A DNA stretch of 64,000 nucleotides. It comes from Halolamina rubra (GTDB taxonomy: Archaea; Halobacteriota; Halobacteria; Halobacteriales; Haloferacaceae). The notes under the pieces are model-generated. The model was not told the DNA's origin, searched no databases, and saw nothing but the letters and a program-made list of their open reading frames with translations. The position numbers and the translations under genes are program-made. Of this stretch, positions 1 to 10,059 are shown piece by piece. The DNA lies in contig NZ_BBJN01000012.1 in the NCBI RefSeq assembly GCF_000739555.1, forward strand, positions 1-64,000. Reading direction: 5' to 3'. The number at the start of each line of letters is the position of its first letter. Within the stretch, counting starts at the first letter, position 1.

Positions 1-963
1 GTCGCCGCCCCGCAGCGCCGCGATCGAGAGGTCCGTCACCGCGCTGTCGTCGGCGTAGGCGACGAGGTCGACGACGAGCTCCGTGCCGTCGTCGCCGCGC
101 TCGAACGCGTTGGCGGTGTGGAACGTGAAGAACGCCGGGACGGTCGCCTCGCGGACCAGTTCGCCCGAGTCACGGCGGACGACCAGGAAGCGCGTCCCGC
201 GGTCGGGCCGCCAGTCGTAGTTGTCGATGAACCCGCCCGAGCCCGGGAGGAGGAACTTCGCCGGGTGGGTAGTCAGCGGCGGCTCGACCAGCACCGCGTA
301 GGTGGGGGTGAGCGCGAAGCTGTGCATGTACGCCGGGCGGTCGACGCTGACGCGCGCGACCTGTTCGCGGCGGGTCGTCCCCTCCGGGACTCGGAACAGG
401 ACGTACTCGTTCGTCCGGCCGAACCGAGTGAAGTAGCCCCAGTGCGCCCCGGTCTCGGGGTCCTGCCGCAGGTGAGCGGTGACGTGGTGGGCGGTGAGCT
501 CGTCGTCGTAGTCGAGCGTCCCCCGGCTCTCCAGCGTCTCGGGGTCGATCCGCAGCCAGTTCGGCGTCTCCGTCAGCGCGACGAGGTCGCCGCCGAGCCG
601 GGCGACGTGGACGTTCGCGTTGTCGGTCGACTCGCCGGCGAGCATCGACTTGACTCGCGCGAGGTAGCCGTCGGTCGAGGAGAACTGGCCCGCGAAGCTC
701 CCGTCCTCGACGGCGGCGCGGTACGCCCCCGTCCGTGGGAAGCGGTTGGTGTACCGCACCGCGCCGTCGTCGAACGCGAACCGGGTGAGGTGGGCGAGCC
801 CGTCGAACCAGTGGTCGGCCTCGGCGTCGCCGACCGACCAGCGCGCCGGGCCGTTCCGGTACAGCGCGCCGTCGAGCCACGCCGGAATCGACCCGTCGAC
901 CGGGAGGTCGCGGTCCCGGCACTCCTCGGTCAGGTCGCGGAAGCCCGCTTCGTAGCCGGCCAT
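1..963 (-). CDS. Carotenoid oxygenase family protein (C-terminus beyond window)
   Basis: The minus-strand frame is open from ATG at 963 to the window edge, giving the first 321 residues; the C-terminal part lies outside. The protein looks like a carotenoid cleavage dioxygenase (RPE65/CCD family), a seven-bladed beta-propeller that holds a catalytic Fe(II) with four histidines and oxidatively cleaves carotenoid double bonds. Three of the four expected ligands are in family context: about H164 (TAHLRQDPETG), H214 (MHSFALT) and H282 (FHTANAFE). The N-terminal LDGALYRNGPARW is also typical. A TATA-like element about 27 nt upstream suggests a leaderless mRNA. It may act on the carotenoids (bacterioruberin, beta-carotene) common in haloarchaea; the substrate is inferred. 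Confidence 0.85.
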   Translation of the reverse strand, partial: MAGYEAGFRDLTEECRDRDLPVDGSIPAWLDGALYRNGPARWSVGDAEADHWFDGLAHLTRFAFDDGAVRYTNRFPRTGAYRAAVEDGSFAGQFSSTDGYLARVKSMLAGESTDNANVHVARLGGDLVALTETPNWLRIDPETLESRGTLDYDDELTAHHVTAHLRQDPETGAHWGYFTRFGRTNEYVLFRVPEGTTRREQVARVSVDRPAYMHSFALTPTYAVLVEPPLTTHPAKFLLPGSGGFIDNYDWRPDRGTRFLVVRRDSGELVREATVPAFFTFHTANAFERGDDGTELVVDLVAYADDSAVTDLSIAALRGGD

Positions 964-983
964 GGGGTGTGCTGGGGCGCGGA

Positions 984-994
984 CCCGAATAAGC
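984..994 (-). promoter_or_regulatory. TATA-like box of the carotenoid oxygenase gene
   Basis: Read on the minus strand this is CGCTTATTCGG, about 25-30 nt before the ATG at 963. That spacing would place transcription start at or next to the start codon, the usual leaderless arrangement in haloarchaea. Confidence 0.5.
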
Positions 995-1032
995 GCTCGC
1001 CCGGTGCTACCGGCCGCACGCCACCTGACCGA

Positions 1033-1947
1033 TCACTCGTCGGTCACGCGCTCGTCGCGCCAGCGGTCCTCGGCCTTCCACTCGCCGAGCTCCTTCGGGT
1101 CGACGTGGACGAACGCGTCGTCGACCTCCGGGAGCTCCCGGATCGACTGGATCACCGCCGTCTCGATCTCGTGGGCCTCGCGGAGGGTCATGTCGCCCTC
1201 GACCTCGATGTGGAGGCTCACGTCGACCTCCGGGCCGACGTAGTGGGCGACCACGTCGTGAGCGCCCTGGACCTCGGCGTGGGAGAGCGCGGCGTCGACG
1301 ATGTCCTGCCGGAGCTCCTCCGGCGGCGCGGCGCCGACGAGGTAGCCGACGTTGTCCCGCACGATGTCGATCCCGGTGAGGAACACGCCGATCGCGACGA
1401 CGACGGCGGCGATCGGGTCGAGCACGGGGTAGCCGACCGCGGCGCCGCCGGCGCCGATCAGCGCCGCGAGCGCCGTGAGCACGTCCGTCCGGTTGTCCTT
1501 CGCGGTCGCGACCAGCGCGGGGGAGTTGTGGGTCTCGCCGACGCCCAGACAGTAGCGGTAGAGGGCGTACTTCGCGGCGGCGCCGACGCCGAGGACGACC
1601 GCCGCGAGCGGCGGGACCGCAGCGTACGACCCCGCGAGCAGCGAACTGATGCCGGACCACGCCACCGCGACGCCGGCGCCGAGCACGCCGACGGCGACGA
1701 ACAGCGAGACGAACGGCTCGATGCGCTCGTGGCCGTGTGGGTGTTCGAAGTCCGGCGGCTGGGTGGTGAGGTAGAGCCCGGCGACGACGACGGCGCTGTA
1801 CAGCGCGTCGGCGCCGCTGTTGACCGCCTCGCTCACCAGCGCGAGGCTCCCGGTCTCCAGCCAGACGCCCGCCTTCAGCACTGCGAGTCCGAGGTTGGCG
1901 ACGAGGACGACGACGCCGACCCGGCGGACGACCTGCTTGCGCTCCAT
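1033..1947 (-). CDS. Cation diffusion facilitator (CDF) family transporter
   Basis: A 304-residue protein of the CDF family, which exports divalent metals (Zn, Mn, Fe, Co) in exchange for protons across the cytoplasmic membrane. It has about six membrane helices and then a cytoplasmic ferredoxin-like dimerisation domain from about residue 210. The transport site can be read as N43xxxD47 in helix 2 and D151xxxD155 (KDNRTD) in helix 5; an Asn in the first position is a variation on the usual His/Asp and may alter metal choice. The His-rich motif HPHGHERIEPF (about 69-79) follows helix 2, as usual. I chose the internal ATG at 1947 because the upstream extension is Arg/Pro-rich and unlike the family. 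Metal specificity cannot be read from sequence. Confidence 0.88.
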   Translation of the reverse strand: MERKQVVRRVGVVVLVANLGLAVLKAGVWLETGSLALVSEAVNSGADALYSAVVVAGLYLTTQPPDFEHPHGHERIEPFVSLFVAVGVLGAGVAVAWSGISSLLAGSYAAVPPLAAVVLGVGAAAKYALYRYCLGVGETHNSPALVATAKDNRTDVLTALAALIGAGGAAVGYPVLDPIAAVVVAIGVFLTGIDIVRDNVGYLVGAAPPEELRQDIVDAALSHAEVQGAHDVVAHYVGPEVDVSLHIEVEGDMTLREAHEIETAVIQSIRELPEVDDAFVHVDPKELGEWKAEDRWRDERVTDE

Positions 1948-2062
1948 TCGGGTAGAGTGGGTGCGCCGTCGTACTTGAAAGGTCGCTATCGGGCGAGCGT
2001 TCGCGGCGAAAAACGGTCCGGATCGGCGAGTTCGCTCGGGAAACCGGGATCGGCGCCGGTTT

Positions 2063-3406
2063 CTAGCCGAGGATGACGGCGGCCTCGAGCACCCCCGCAC
2101 GAATCAGCAGGCTCTGGATGCCGAGGACGAGCGTGAGCCCGATGGCGACCGGGATGACGATGCGGACCCACCACAGCCACGTGGTGGCGAAGCCGGCGTC
2201 GAGGGTCGTCCCGCGGCCGATCTCGTCCGCGGAGAGGTCCGAGGCCACCCAGCCGACGAACACCGCGAACAGCAGCACGACGACGGGCAGGAGCAGGTTG
2301 AACACGACGGCGTTGTACCAGCCAAGCGTGTTCGTCGACAGCGCGGTGGGGATCCCAACCGCCCAGACGAGGGCGCCGAGCCCGGTGGCGACCTGCTTGC
2401 GACTGTAGTCGTAGTTGTCGACGACGTACGACGTGGGCGTCTCGAGCAGGCTGATCGAACTGGACAGCGCGGCGAGCAGCAGGATGATGAAGAACACGAA
2501 CCCGAGGATCGAGCCGCCCGGGATCTGCCCGAACGCGCCGGCGAGGCTGACGAACGCCGCGCCGAGGCCGCCGGAGCCGGGTTCGGCGCCGATGGCGAAC
2601 AGCACGGGGAACACGACGAACCCCGCGAGCAGCGCGACGAGCGTGTTGACGACGACGATGGCGCCCCCGTCGGCGGGGAGGCTATCGTCCCGCCCGAGGT
2701 AGGAGGCGTACGCGACCATCACGCTGAACCCGAGCGACAGGGTGAAGAATGCCTGTCCGACGGCCGAGGGGACGATCGACGCGAAGTTGGCCGCGAGGTA
2801 GCCGAAGTCGGGGGAGAGGTAGTACTCGTAGCCGGCGGCCGCGCCGTCGAGCGTGGCCCCCCAGGCGGCGAGCCCGACCAGCAACACGATGATGGCCGGG
2901 ATCATCACCTTCGTCGCCTTCTCGATCCCGTTCTGGATCCCGAAGGCGACGATGCCGATGGTGATCGCCATGAACAGGGCGTGGGTCAGCACCGAGGTCG
3001 GGCCGGCGGAGACGGCGCCGAAGAACGTGCCCGCGTCGCCGAAGTAGGCGCCGGTGAGGCTGCCGGCGATGTAGCTGATCACCCAGCCGCCGACGACGCT
3101 GTAGAACGCCAGCGTCACGATCGAGGTGAACACGCCGAGCGCGCCGGCGACCGACCAGTTACCGTAGCCCAGCTTCTCGAACGCGGAGATCGGGTTCATG
3201 CTGGATCCACGACCGATGACGAACTCCATCATCATCGCCGGGAACCCGATCAGGAACACCGCCAGCAGGTAGATCAGGAGGAACGCGGCGCCCCCGTTCG
3301 ACCCGGTCTGGAACGGGAACGACCAGATGTTCCCGAGCCCGACGGCGCTCCCCACGGCGGCGAAGATGAACCCTACACGCGTCGTCCAGGTTTCTCGTTC
3401 AGACAT
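2063..3406 (-). CDS. Sodium-dependent transporter, SNF (neurotransmitter:sodium symporter) family
   Basis: A 447-residue integral membrane protein with about 11-12 helices, the usual size of prokaryotic NSS/LeuT-like transporters. The diagnostic helix-1 motif GSAVGLGNIWSFPF (about 19-32), which forms the unwound Na+ and substrate site, is intact. Members co-transport amino acids or related amines with Na+; in a halophile a Na+ symporter is energetically natural. The start at 3406 gives a normal short cytoplasmic N-terminus (MSERETWTTR). An AT-rich stretch around 3430-3466 upstream contains TATA-like sequence. The substrate is unknown. Confidence 0.92.
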   Translation of the reverse strand: MSERETWTTRVGFIFAAVGSAVGLGNIWSFPFQTGSNGGAAFLLIYLLAVFLIGFPAMMMEFVIGRGSSMNPISAFEKLGYGNWSVAGALGVFTSIVTLAFYSVVGGWVISYIAGSLTGAYFGDAGTFFGAVSAGPTSVLTHALFMAITIGIVAFGIQNGIEKATKVMIPAIIVLLVGLAAWGATLDGAAAGYEYYLSPDFGYLAANFASIVPSAVGQAFFTLSLGFSVMVAYASYLGRDDSLPADGGAIVVVNTLVALLAGFVVFPVLFAIGAEPGSGGLGAAFVSLAGAFGQIPGGSILGFVFFIILLLAALSSSISLLETPTSYVVDNYDYSRKQVATGLGALVWAVGIPTALSTNTLGWYNAVVFNLLLPVVVLLFAVFVGWVASDLSADEIGRGTTLDAGFATTWLWWVRIVIPVAIGLTLVLGIQSLLIRAGVLEAAVILG

Positions 3407-3532
3407 TGTCTACCACACGGTCAGCTTCTCGTGGTAAAAATCGTTCGGAGCGGTCGTAATAATTAACTCAGCTGAACTTTCTCGCGGGGCGTGACCGACC
3501 GTTTCCGGAGGTAACCCGACGACGGCGTGGGG

Positions 3533-4093
3533 TTACTGGCCCGCCGACGCCGAGAACCGCAGTTCGACCGCTCCCGTCTCCCCGCCGTCGGCGCTCTCGA
3601 GCGCCGCGAACGCCTCGTGGAGCTTCTCGTAGCTGGCTTCCAGCGCCTCGACGATCACCTTCGTGTCCGAGACGATCGGCATGAAGTTGGTGTCGCCCTC
3701 CCAGCGCGGGATCAGGTGGGTGTGGAGGTGGTCGTCGATCGAGCCGCCGGCGGCGGCGCCGCCGAGGTTCTCGCCGGCGTTGACGCCGCTTGGGTCGAAG
3801 CCGGCCTCCAGCGCGTCGATCGCCGCGACTTTCAGCTTCGCGTGATCGAGCAGTTCGGCGTCGGTGAGGTCGGCCCACTCGCCCGTGTGGCGGTCGGGGA
3901 TCACCATCACGTGCCCCGGCGCGTAGGGCGCGTTGTTGAGGATGACGAACGAGTGCTCGCTGCGGGCGACGATGCGGCTCTCCCGGTCGGCGTCGCGCTC
4001 GGGCAGCACGCAGAACGGGCAGCCGTCGATCTCGTCGTCCTCGGGGTCGCGCTCGACCCAGTCGATGCGCCACGGGGCGAACAGCTGGTCCAT
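3533..4093 (-). CDS. HIT family nucleotide-binding protein
   Basis: A 186-residue histidine-triad protein, probably a nucleotidyl hydrolase or transferase of the Fhit/HINT/AP4A-phosphorylase type. The catalytic triad is HLHTHLIP with H122, H124 and H126. The N-terminal CPFC (about 25-28) is a zinc-binding pair common in HIT proteins related to GalT. Family motif HVMVIPDRHTG (about 61-71) matches the nucleotide-binding strand. The protein is cytosolic with no signal peptide. It is divergent from the small secreted protein gene at 4241; a perfect palindrome lies between them. Confidence 0.9.
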   Translation of the reverse strand: MDQLFAPWRIDWVERDPEDDEIDGCPFCVLPERDADRESRIVARSEHSFVILNNAPYAPGHVMVIPDRHTGEWADLTDAELLDHAKLKVAAIDALEAGFDPSGVNAGENLGGAAAGGSIDDHLHTHLIPRWEGDTNFMPIVSDTKVIVEALEASYEKLHEAFAALESADGGETGAVELRFSASAGQ

Positions 4094-4160
4094 GCCCGGA
4101 CGGTCGGCCGGCCGGCGGTTAGTGGTTCCCCTCTCGCGTGCCGTCCGGGGCGAACTAGCG

Positions 4161-4174
4161 TTAACCGCGGTTAA
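4161..4174. promoter_or_regulatory. Perfect 14-bp palindrome between divergent genes
   Basis: TTAACCGCGGTTAA is a perfect inverted repeat in the 147-nt gap between the HIT gene (minus) and the small secreted protein gene (plus). Its symmetry and its place between divergent starts suggest a dimeric regulator site, but no cognate regulator is adjacent. A TATA-like GGTTTATCC follows at about 4205-4213, some 30 nt before the ATG at 4241. Confidence 0.4.
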
Positions 4175-4240
4175 ACCGACCGCAAGCCGGCTGTAGCGCT
4201 TCCCCGGTTTATCCCCGTCCGGTTCCTGGGTCGAAACGCA

Positions 4241-4501
4241 ATGAACGCCAAACCGATCGTCGGCGCCCTCGCGGCGCTGCTGCTGCTGAGCGTCGTCGCG
4301 ATGCCCGCGGCTGCCGCGCCGGGGGCCGCCGACGGCCCGGCCGCACAGGTGGACGACTGCAAGAACGCCGAGAACGGTCCGGACGGTGAGGGGCCGCCCG
4401 GGTTCGTGGGCGGGCTCGTCCCCGACTTCGTCTCGGGGCTGATGGCCGACCTGCCGGTGCCGAACTTCGTGAAGGCGACGTTCGGCGCCGAGACCTGCTG
4501 A
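4241..4501 (+). CDS. Small secreted protein, unknown function
   Basis: An 86-residue protein. Residues 1-26 form a clear Sec-type signal peptide (short basic N-region, Leu/Ala/Val core, AAAA cleavage region). The mature part is about 60 residues, Gly/Pro-rich, with exactly two cysteines, one near the new N-terminus (DDCKN) and one as the last residue (AETC), suggesting a single disulfide linking the ends. The middle is mildly hydrophobic and contains VPDFVSGLMADLPVPNF. I recognise no family. A TATA-like box about 30 nt upstream supports the start. Confidence 0.7.
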   Translation: MNAKPIVGALAALLLLSVVAMPAAAAPGAADGPAAQVDDCKNAENGPDGEGPPGFVGGLVPDFVSGLMADLPVPNFVKATFGAETC

Positions 4502-4528
4502 CGCGGTAAGCCTCGTTTCGCAGCTCTC

Positions 4529-5488
<960 letters not shown>

Positions 5489-5573
5489 CTATTCAACGTT
5501 GGTACTGGTCACCGTAGCGGCACGCGGGCGGGCGACGCCCGCCACGGCGACGCGCCACCGTGAGAGTGGCCGG

Positions 5574-6698
5574 TCAGGCCTCCACCTGATCCTCGGATCG
5601 GTCGCCGTGGCGACGGCTCGTGGCGACGGTCTCGCCCGTCTCGGCGTCGAACAGGTAGGCGCGTTCGACGCCGATGGCGACGCTGTCGCCCTCCTCGATC
5701 GGGTTCTGCTCGATGTCGGCCACCGCACGCAGCTCGCCGACCTCGCTGTCGATGTAGAGGATGTTCTCGTCGCCGACGGCCTCGACGAGCGCGACCTCGC
5801 CGCCGATCCCGTCCGGATCCGCCGTCCGTTCGACGGTCGTGTGTCGCGGCCGGAAGCCGAGGGTGACGCTCTCGGGGACCGAGTCGGCGTCGACGCCGGT
5901 GTCGACGCGCCAGTCGGTGTCGTCGACGGCGACGGTCGCCCCGTCCCGACACGTCGCCGGGAGCAGGTTGATCTCGGGCGAGCCGATGAACTGCGAGACG
6001 AACACGTTGTTCGGCTCGTGGTAGACGCGCTGTGGCGAGCCGAACTGCTGGATCTCGCCGTCGTCCATCACGATCATCCGGTCGGAGAGCGTCATCGCCT
6101 CCTCCTGGTCGTGGGTGACGTACACCATCGTCCCGCCGACCTGCTGCTGGATGCGCTGGAGCTCGACGCGCATCTCCTTTTTCAGCTTGGCGTCGAGGTC
6201 GCTCATCGGCTCGTCGAGCAGGTACGCCCGCGGCGAGCGGATGATCGACCGCCCGATCGCGACCCGCTGCTGCTGGCCGCCGGAGAGCTCGCCGGGGTAC
6301 TTGTCGAGCAGCTCCCCGATCTGGATCGTGTCCGCGACCTCCTGAGCCCGCTCGTAGCGGGTGTCGGCGCCGACGCCGTCGAGTTTCAGCGGGTAGGCGA
6401 TGTTCTCCCACACCTTCATGTGCGGGTAGAGGGTGATGTCCTGGAACACGAACGCCAGGTTCCGGTTCTGTGGCGGCACGTCCGTCACCGCCTCGCCGCC
6501 GAGGGTGATCTCCCCGCTGGTGGGGTGTTCGAGCCCCGCGATACACCGGAGCAGCGTCGTCTTCCCGCAGCCCGAGGGGCCGACGATACAGACGAACTCG
6601 CCGTCCTCGACGGTGAAGGACACGTCGTCCACCGCGACTATCTCGCCGCCGTCACTGGAGAACTCCTTGCGGAGCGTATCGACCTGAATATCTGTCAT
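5574..6698 (-). CDS. Sugar ABC transporter ATP-binding protein (MalK/UgpC type)
   Basis: A 374-residue ATPase of the CUT1 importer class. It shows Walker A GPSGCGKTT (about 40-48), the signature LSGGQQQR (about 138), Walker B YLLDEPMSD and the switch His in VYVTHDQEEA. The C-terminal 120 residues match the OB/TOBE regulatory domain of MalK-type proteins, which can serve two dimers of permeases. It is the last transporter gene in a minus-strand operon, 21 nt after the permease ending at 6720. Confidence 0.95.
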   Translation of the reverse strand: MTDIQVDTLRKEFSSDGGEIVAVDDVSFTVEDGEFVCIVGPSGCGKTTLLRCIAGLEHPTSGEITLGGEAVTDVPPQNRNLAFVFQDITLYPHMKVWENIAYPLKLDGVGADTRYERAQEVADTIQIGELLDKYPGELSGGQQQRVAIGRSIIRSPRAYLLDEPMSDLDAKLKKEMRVELQRIQQQVGGTMVYVTHDQEEAMTLSDRMIVMDDGEIQQFGSPQRVYHEPNNVFVSQFIGSPEINLLPATCRDGATVAVDDTDWRVDTGVDADSVPESVTLGFRPRHTTVERTADPDGIGGEVALVEAVGDENILYIDSEVGELRAVADIEQNPIEEGDSVAIGVERAYLFDAETGETVATSRRHGDRSEDQVEA

Positions 6699-6719
6699 AG
6701 TTGTTGAGCCGTGTCGTTG

Positions 6720-7574
6720 TTACGCCGTTGCTTTGTAGCCTTCGAGCAGGTACTTCTGGAGGAAGTACACCATCAGGAACGCCGGGATCACCATCGTCAG
6801 CACGACGGCCATCACCTGGTTCCAGAACACGTAGTTCTGGACCGCGTACTGGGTGAGCCCCGTGGTGAGCGGCCGGAGGGTGTCCTCCGAGATCAGCACC
6901 TTCGGGTACGTGTAGTTGTTCCAGGACGACTGGAACGCGAAGATGCCGACCGCGATCATCCCGGGGGCGGCCTGGGGGAGCGCGACATCCTTGAACGAGT
7001 GCCAGCGCGACCCGCCGGCCATCCAGACCGACTCCTCGTAGTCGAGCGGCACCGTCTGGAAGAACAGCCACATCGTCCAGATGCCGAACGGGAGCGGCAC
7101 CGATGCCTCCGCCAGCACCAGCCCGAGAAGCGAGTTCAGCAGGCCGAGCTCGCTCCAGATCTGGTACATCGGGATCGACAGCAGCAGCGGTGGGAACATG
7201 TAGCCGAACAGGATGAACCGCGCGAGCCACTTCTTCCCGCGGAACTGCACCCGCGTGAGCCCGTAGCCCGCGAGCGTCGACGCGACGACGGTGAACACCA
7301 CCACGCCGGCGGCGACGAGCAGGCTGTTCCGGTAGTAGATCATGAAGTTCGACGCGAAGAACACGTCCCGCAGCGGCTGGATCGTGGCGCTCCCGAGGAT
7401 CCGCGAGAGGTTCCCCGCGAGCAGCGCGTCGAGGCCGCTGAACGTGCCGACGAGCACCCAGACGATTGGCAGCATCAACACCAGCAGCGCCGACCACACG
7501 ACGATCTGGTAGGAGACGGACTTGATCCGGGCTGCCTGTCCGTACGAGAGGTAGTTGCCGACGATCTGGGTCAT
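6720..7574 (-). CDS. Sugar ABC transporter permease (MalG type)
   Basis: A 284-residue membrane protein with about six helices. The cytoplasmic EAA loop that docks on the ATPase is visible as WMAGGSRWHSFKDVALPQA about 80 residues before the C-terminus. Its start overlaps the end of the preceding permease by 4 nt, indicating translational coupling. With the partner permease it forms the importer channel. The order binding protein, MalF-like, MalG-like, ATPase is standard for CUT1 operons. Confidence 0.93.
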   Translation of the reverse strand: MTQIVGNYLSYGQAARIKSVSYQIVVWSALLVLMLPIVWVLVGTFSGLDALLAGNLSRILGSATIQPLRDVFFASNFMIYYRNSLLVAAGVVVFTVVASTLAGYGLTRVQFRGKKWLARFILFGYMFPPLLLSIPMYQIWSELGLLNSLLGLVLAEASVPLPFGIWTMWLFFQTVPLDYEESVWMAGGSRWHSFKDVALPQAAPGMIAVGIFAFQSSWNNYTYPKVLISEDTLRPLTTGLTQYAVQNYVFWNQVMAVVLTMVIPAFLMVYFLQKYLLEGYKATA

Positions 7575-8533
7575 GCGACACGCACCTCCTCTTCGGGCCG
7601 CGCGACGCGGAAGTACACGATCGACCAGAGGGCGAGGAACACGAACATCAGCGCGGCGATGCCCGCGGCCTCGCCGAGGCGGTACTGGTTGAACGCGACC
7701 TCGTAGGCGTGGAGCGGGATGGTCGTCGTCGTCTCACCCGGGCCGCCGCGGGTCATGATGTAGATGATGTCGAACTTGTTGAACATCCACAGCGTCCGCA
7801 GCAGCGCGGCGATGAGGATCACGTTCTTGATGCGGGGGAGTGTCACGTCCCGGAACTTCTGGTAGGCGTTGGCGCCGCACATCGTCGCCCCCTCGTAGAA
7901 GTTCTCGGGGATGGACTGCAGCCGCGCGAGCGTCAGCAGCGTCACGAACACCGCGAACTTCCAGGAGCCGACGACCATCACCGTCGCCATCGCGGTCTCG
8001 GGGAGTCCGAGGAACGCGACCGGGTTGTTCAGGATCCCCACGCGGATGAGCACGAGGTTGATGATGCCGTACTGGGCGTTGAGCATGAACTGGCCGACCA
8101 TCCCGATGGCGACCGCCGGGACCATGTAGGGGAGCAGCGCCAGCGCGCGGGCGAGCACCGCCCCCTTGAACTCCCGGTTGACCAGCAGCGCTAACGAGAC
8201 GCCGACGACGATCTGGAAGGCGACGGAGCCGAACCCGAACACCAGGCTCCGGCCGAACGCCGCCTGGAACGTGCCGGAGGCGACGATGTCGAGGAGCCGT
8301 CCCGGCCCCGTCCACTCCCAGACGGGGTTGAGCGTCGACACCTCGTAGAGGCTGAGGTTGAACGCCCACACCATCGGGAGGATGGCGACGAGGACGTACA
8401 GCGCCAGCGCCGGCGTCAGACAGAGCGCCAGCAGCCGGCGGTCGTCCTCGAACACCCGGGAGAGCAGCTCGTGGCTCCGCTGCCACCACTGCGACGGCAC
8501 GAGGGCGGTGACGCGATCGCTTACGACCGACAT
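7571..8533 (-). CDS. Sugar ABC transporter permease (MalF type)
   Basis: A 320-residue membrane permease with six to seven helices. The EAA loop reads EGATMCGANAYQKFRDVTLP, about 90 residues from the C-terminus, then the conserved helices facing the substrate path. It starts one base after the stop codon of the substrate-binding protein and overlaps the next permease by 4 nt. It pairs with the MalG-like subunit in a CUT1 carbohydrate importer. Confidence 0.93.
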   Translation of the reverse strand: MSVVSDRVTALVPSQWWQRSHELLSRVFEDDRRLLALCLTPALALYVLVAILPMVWAFNLSLYEVSTLNPVWEWTGPGRLLDIVASGTFQAAFGRSLVFGFGSVAFQIVVGVSLALLVNREFKGAVLARALALLPYMVPAVAIGMVGQFMLNAQYGIINLVLIRVGILNNPVAFLGLPETAMATVMVVGSWKFAVFVTLLTLARLQSIPENFYEGATMCGANAYQKFRDVTLPRIKNVILIAALLRTLWMFNKFDIIYIMTRGGPGETTTTIPLHAYEVAFNQYRLGEAAGIAALMFVFLALWSIVYFRVARPEEEVRVA

Positions 8534-8534
8534 C

Positions 8535-9922
8535 TCATTCCATGCCTGTGTTCTCGCGCAGCACCGACGCCGCCTCGTCGATGGCGTCGTCGATGCTCTT
8601 CCCGCCCTCGGTCACGTCGTAGAACATCTGCCCGAGCTGGAACGACGTGAACGCGGGGGAGGCGTAGGGGTTGGCGGGTTCGGTCTCGGCGGTGAACGGC
8701 TGGGTGTTGTCCGAGAACAGCGCCTCGCGCTCGCTCTGGATGGTCTCCTCCTCGAAGTTCTCGCTGAGGTAGTCCCAGCCGTCGCGGTACGCCGAGCCCG
8801 GCTCGTACCAGCTGTCGTAGATGGGGATGTTGTGGAACCGCAGCGCCCGCGCGTACTCGACGAGGCGCTCGCCGGTGACCATGTACTGGACGAACTCCTT
8901 CGCGCCCTCGGGGTTGGCGGAGCCCTTCACGAGGCGTAGCCGGTCGCGGCGGAGTTCCCCAGCGGCGCGTCGCGGTTGGAGCTGTTGTACGGGTTCGAGA
9001 CGCGCTTGGTCGCGTCGGCCCACTCGCGGTCCTGCCCGATCGACTGGGTCTTCGGGCGGCCGCCGGAGTAGACGGCCGTCGCCGTCGTCCCGCCGGCGTA
9101 GGACTCGTAGATCTCCCCCCAGTCCCAGTTCGTCGCCGTCGGCGAGTACTCGACCATCTGCTGGGCGCGTTCGAGCACCTCACGGACTCGGTCCCGGTTC
9201 TGCCCGCTGTCGAGCGCGACATTGACGGTGTCGCCGTCGCGGGCCGCGACTTCCGCGCCGTTACCCCACAGCCGCGTCCAGGCGTGGTAGGAGCCGTACA
9301 CCGTCGCCGACGTGGTGTAGCCGAGCCCGTAGAGGTCGTTGTCCGCCTCCGTGATCGCCTGTGCGGCCTCGCGCTCGGCCTCCCAGGTCGTCGGCGGCGC
9401 CAGCCCCATCTCGTCGTAGATGTCCGAGCGGTACCAGTTGTTCGTCACCGACGCGACCGCCGGCACGAGCCGGTGGTTCCCGTCGTAGACGAACCCGAAC
9501 TTCTCGGGCACTTTCTCCTCCTGCTCCTCGACGGCGTCGAGCACGTCGTCGACGGGCCGGAGGATGTCCTGTGTCGCGTACGCACCGATGCGGAACTGCT
9601 CGGCGTTGATGATGTCCGGCGGGTTCCCACCCTGGATCAGCTGACTGACGCGCTGCCCGTAGTCGCCCCCGATCTCCGTGAACTCGATGTCGACCTCGAT
9701 GTCGTGCTCCTCCTCGAAATCCTCCGCGAACCCGCGGAGCATCTCCTTGAACTGCGGCGAGTTGTTGTTCGAGATGTACTTCACGGGCTCTGAGCTCCCG
9801 CCGCCGCCCAGTCCGAGACAGCCTGCCAGCCCGGTCGAGAGCCCGCCGACGCCCGCTGCGGCGACGACGGCCCGTCGTGACACCTGCTTCCTGCTACCGT
9901 CTCCCGTGGGGTCCTGTCCCAT
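8535..9922 (-). pseudogene. Sugar ABC transporter substrate-binding protein, one-base frameshift
   Basis: Frame one runs from ATG 9922 to a stop at 8927 (331 residues); the rest of the protein continues in the next frame to 8535. Adding one C near 8933-8935 turns TGYAS-stop into GYALVKGSANPEGAKEF and gives an uninterrupted 462-residue protein, the normal family length. The N-terminus is a Tat lipoprotein signal: SRRAVVAAAG with a lipobox LAGC at about residue 35. The mature protein is a cluster B extracellular sugar-binding lipoprotein feeding the two downstream permeases. The rest of the operon is intact, so the frameshift may be a sequencing error rather than a true lesion. Confidence 0.88.
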
Positions 9923-9947
9923 GAGCCACGTTAATCTATCCGTACTT

Positions 9948-9955
9948 CATAAATG
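9948..9955 (-). promoter_or_regulatory. TATA-like box of the sugar ABC importer operon
   Basis: On the minus strand CATTTATG lies about 26-33 nt before the ATG at 9922 in an AT-rich patch, consistent with the operon promoter and a leaderless or nearly leaderless transcript. Confidence 0.5.
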
Positions 9956-10059
9956 TTGGGTGGGTATATTCGTTGATACTTTCGCCGAGGCGGGGGCTGC
10001 TGTACGCGAGGGAGTTTGGTTCCGCCCCCGCCCGGAGAACCAATGTCGGCGGCGTTCGG

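Noticed and set aside
118-2076. Very long open frame on the plus strand opposite the oxygenase and CDF genes
   Set aside because: It is antisense to recognisable genes, rich in Arg/Val/Asp repeats typical of high-GC shadow frames, and shows no protein motif.
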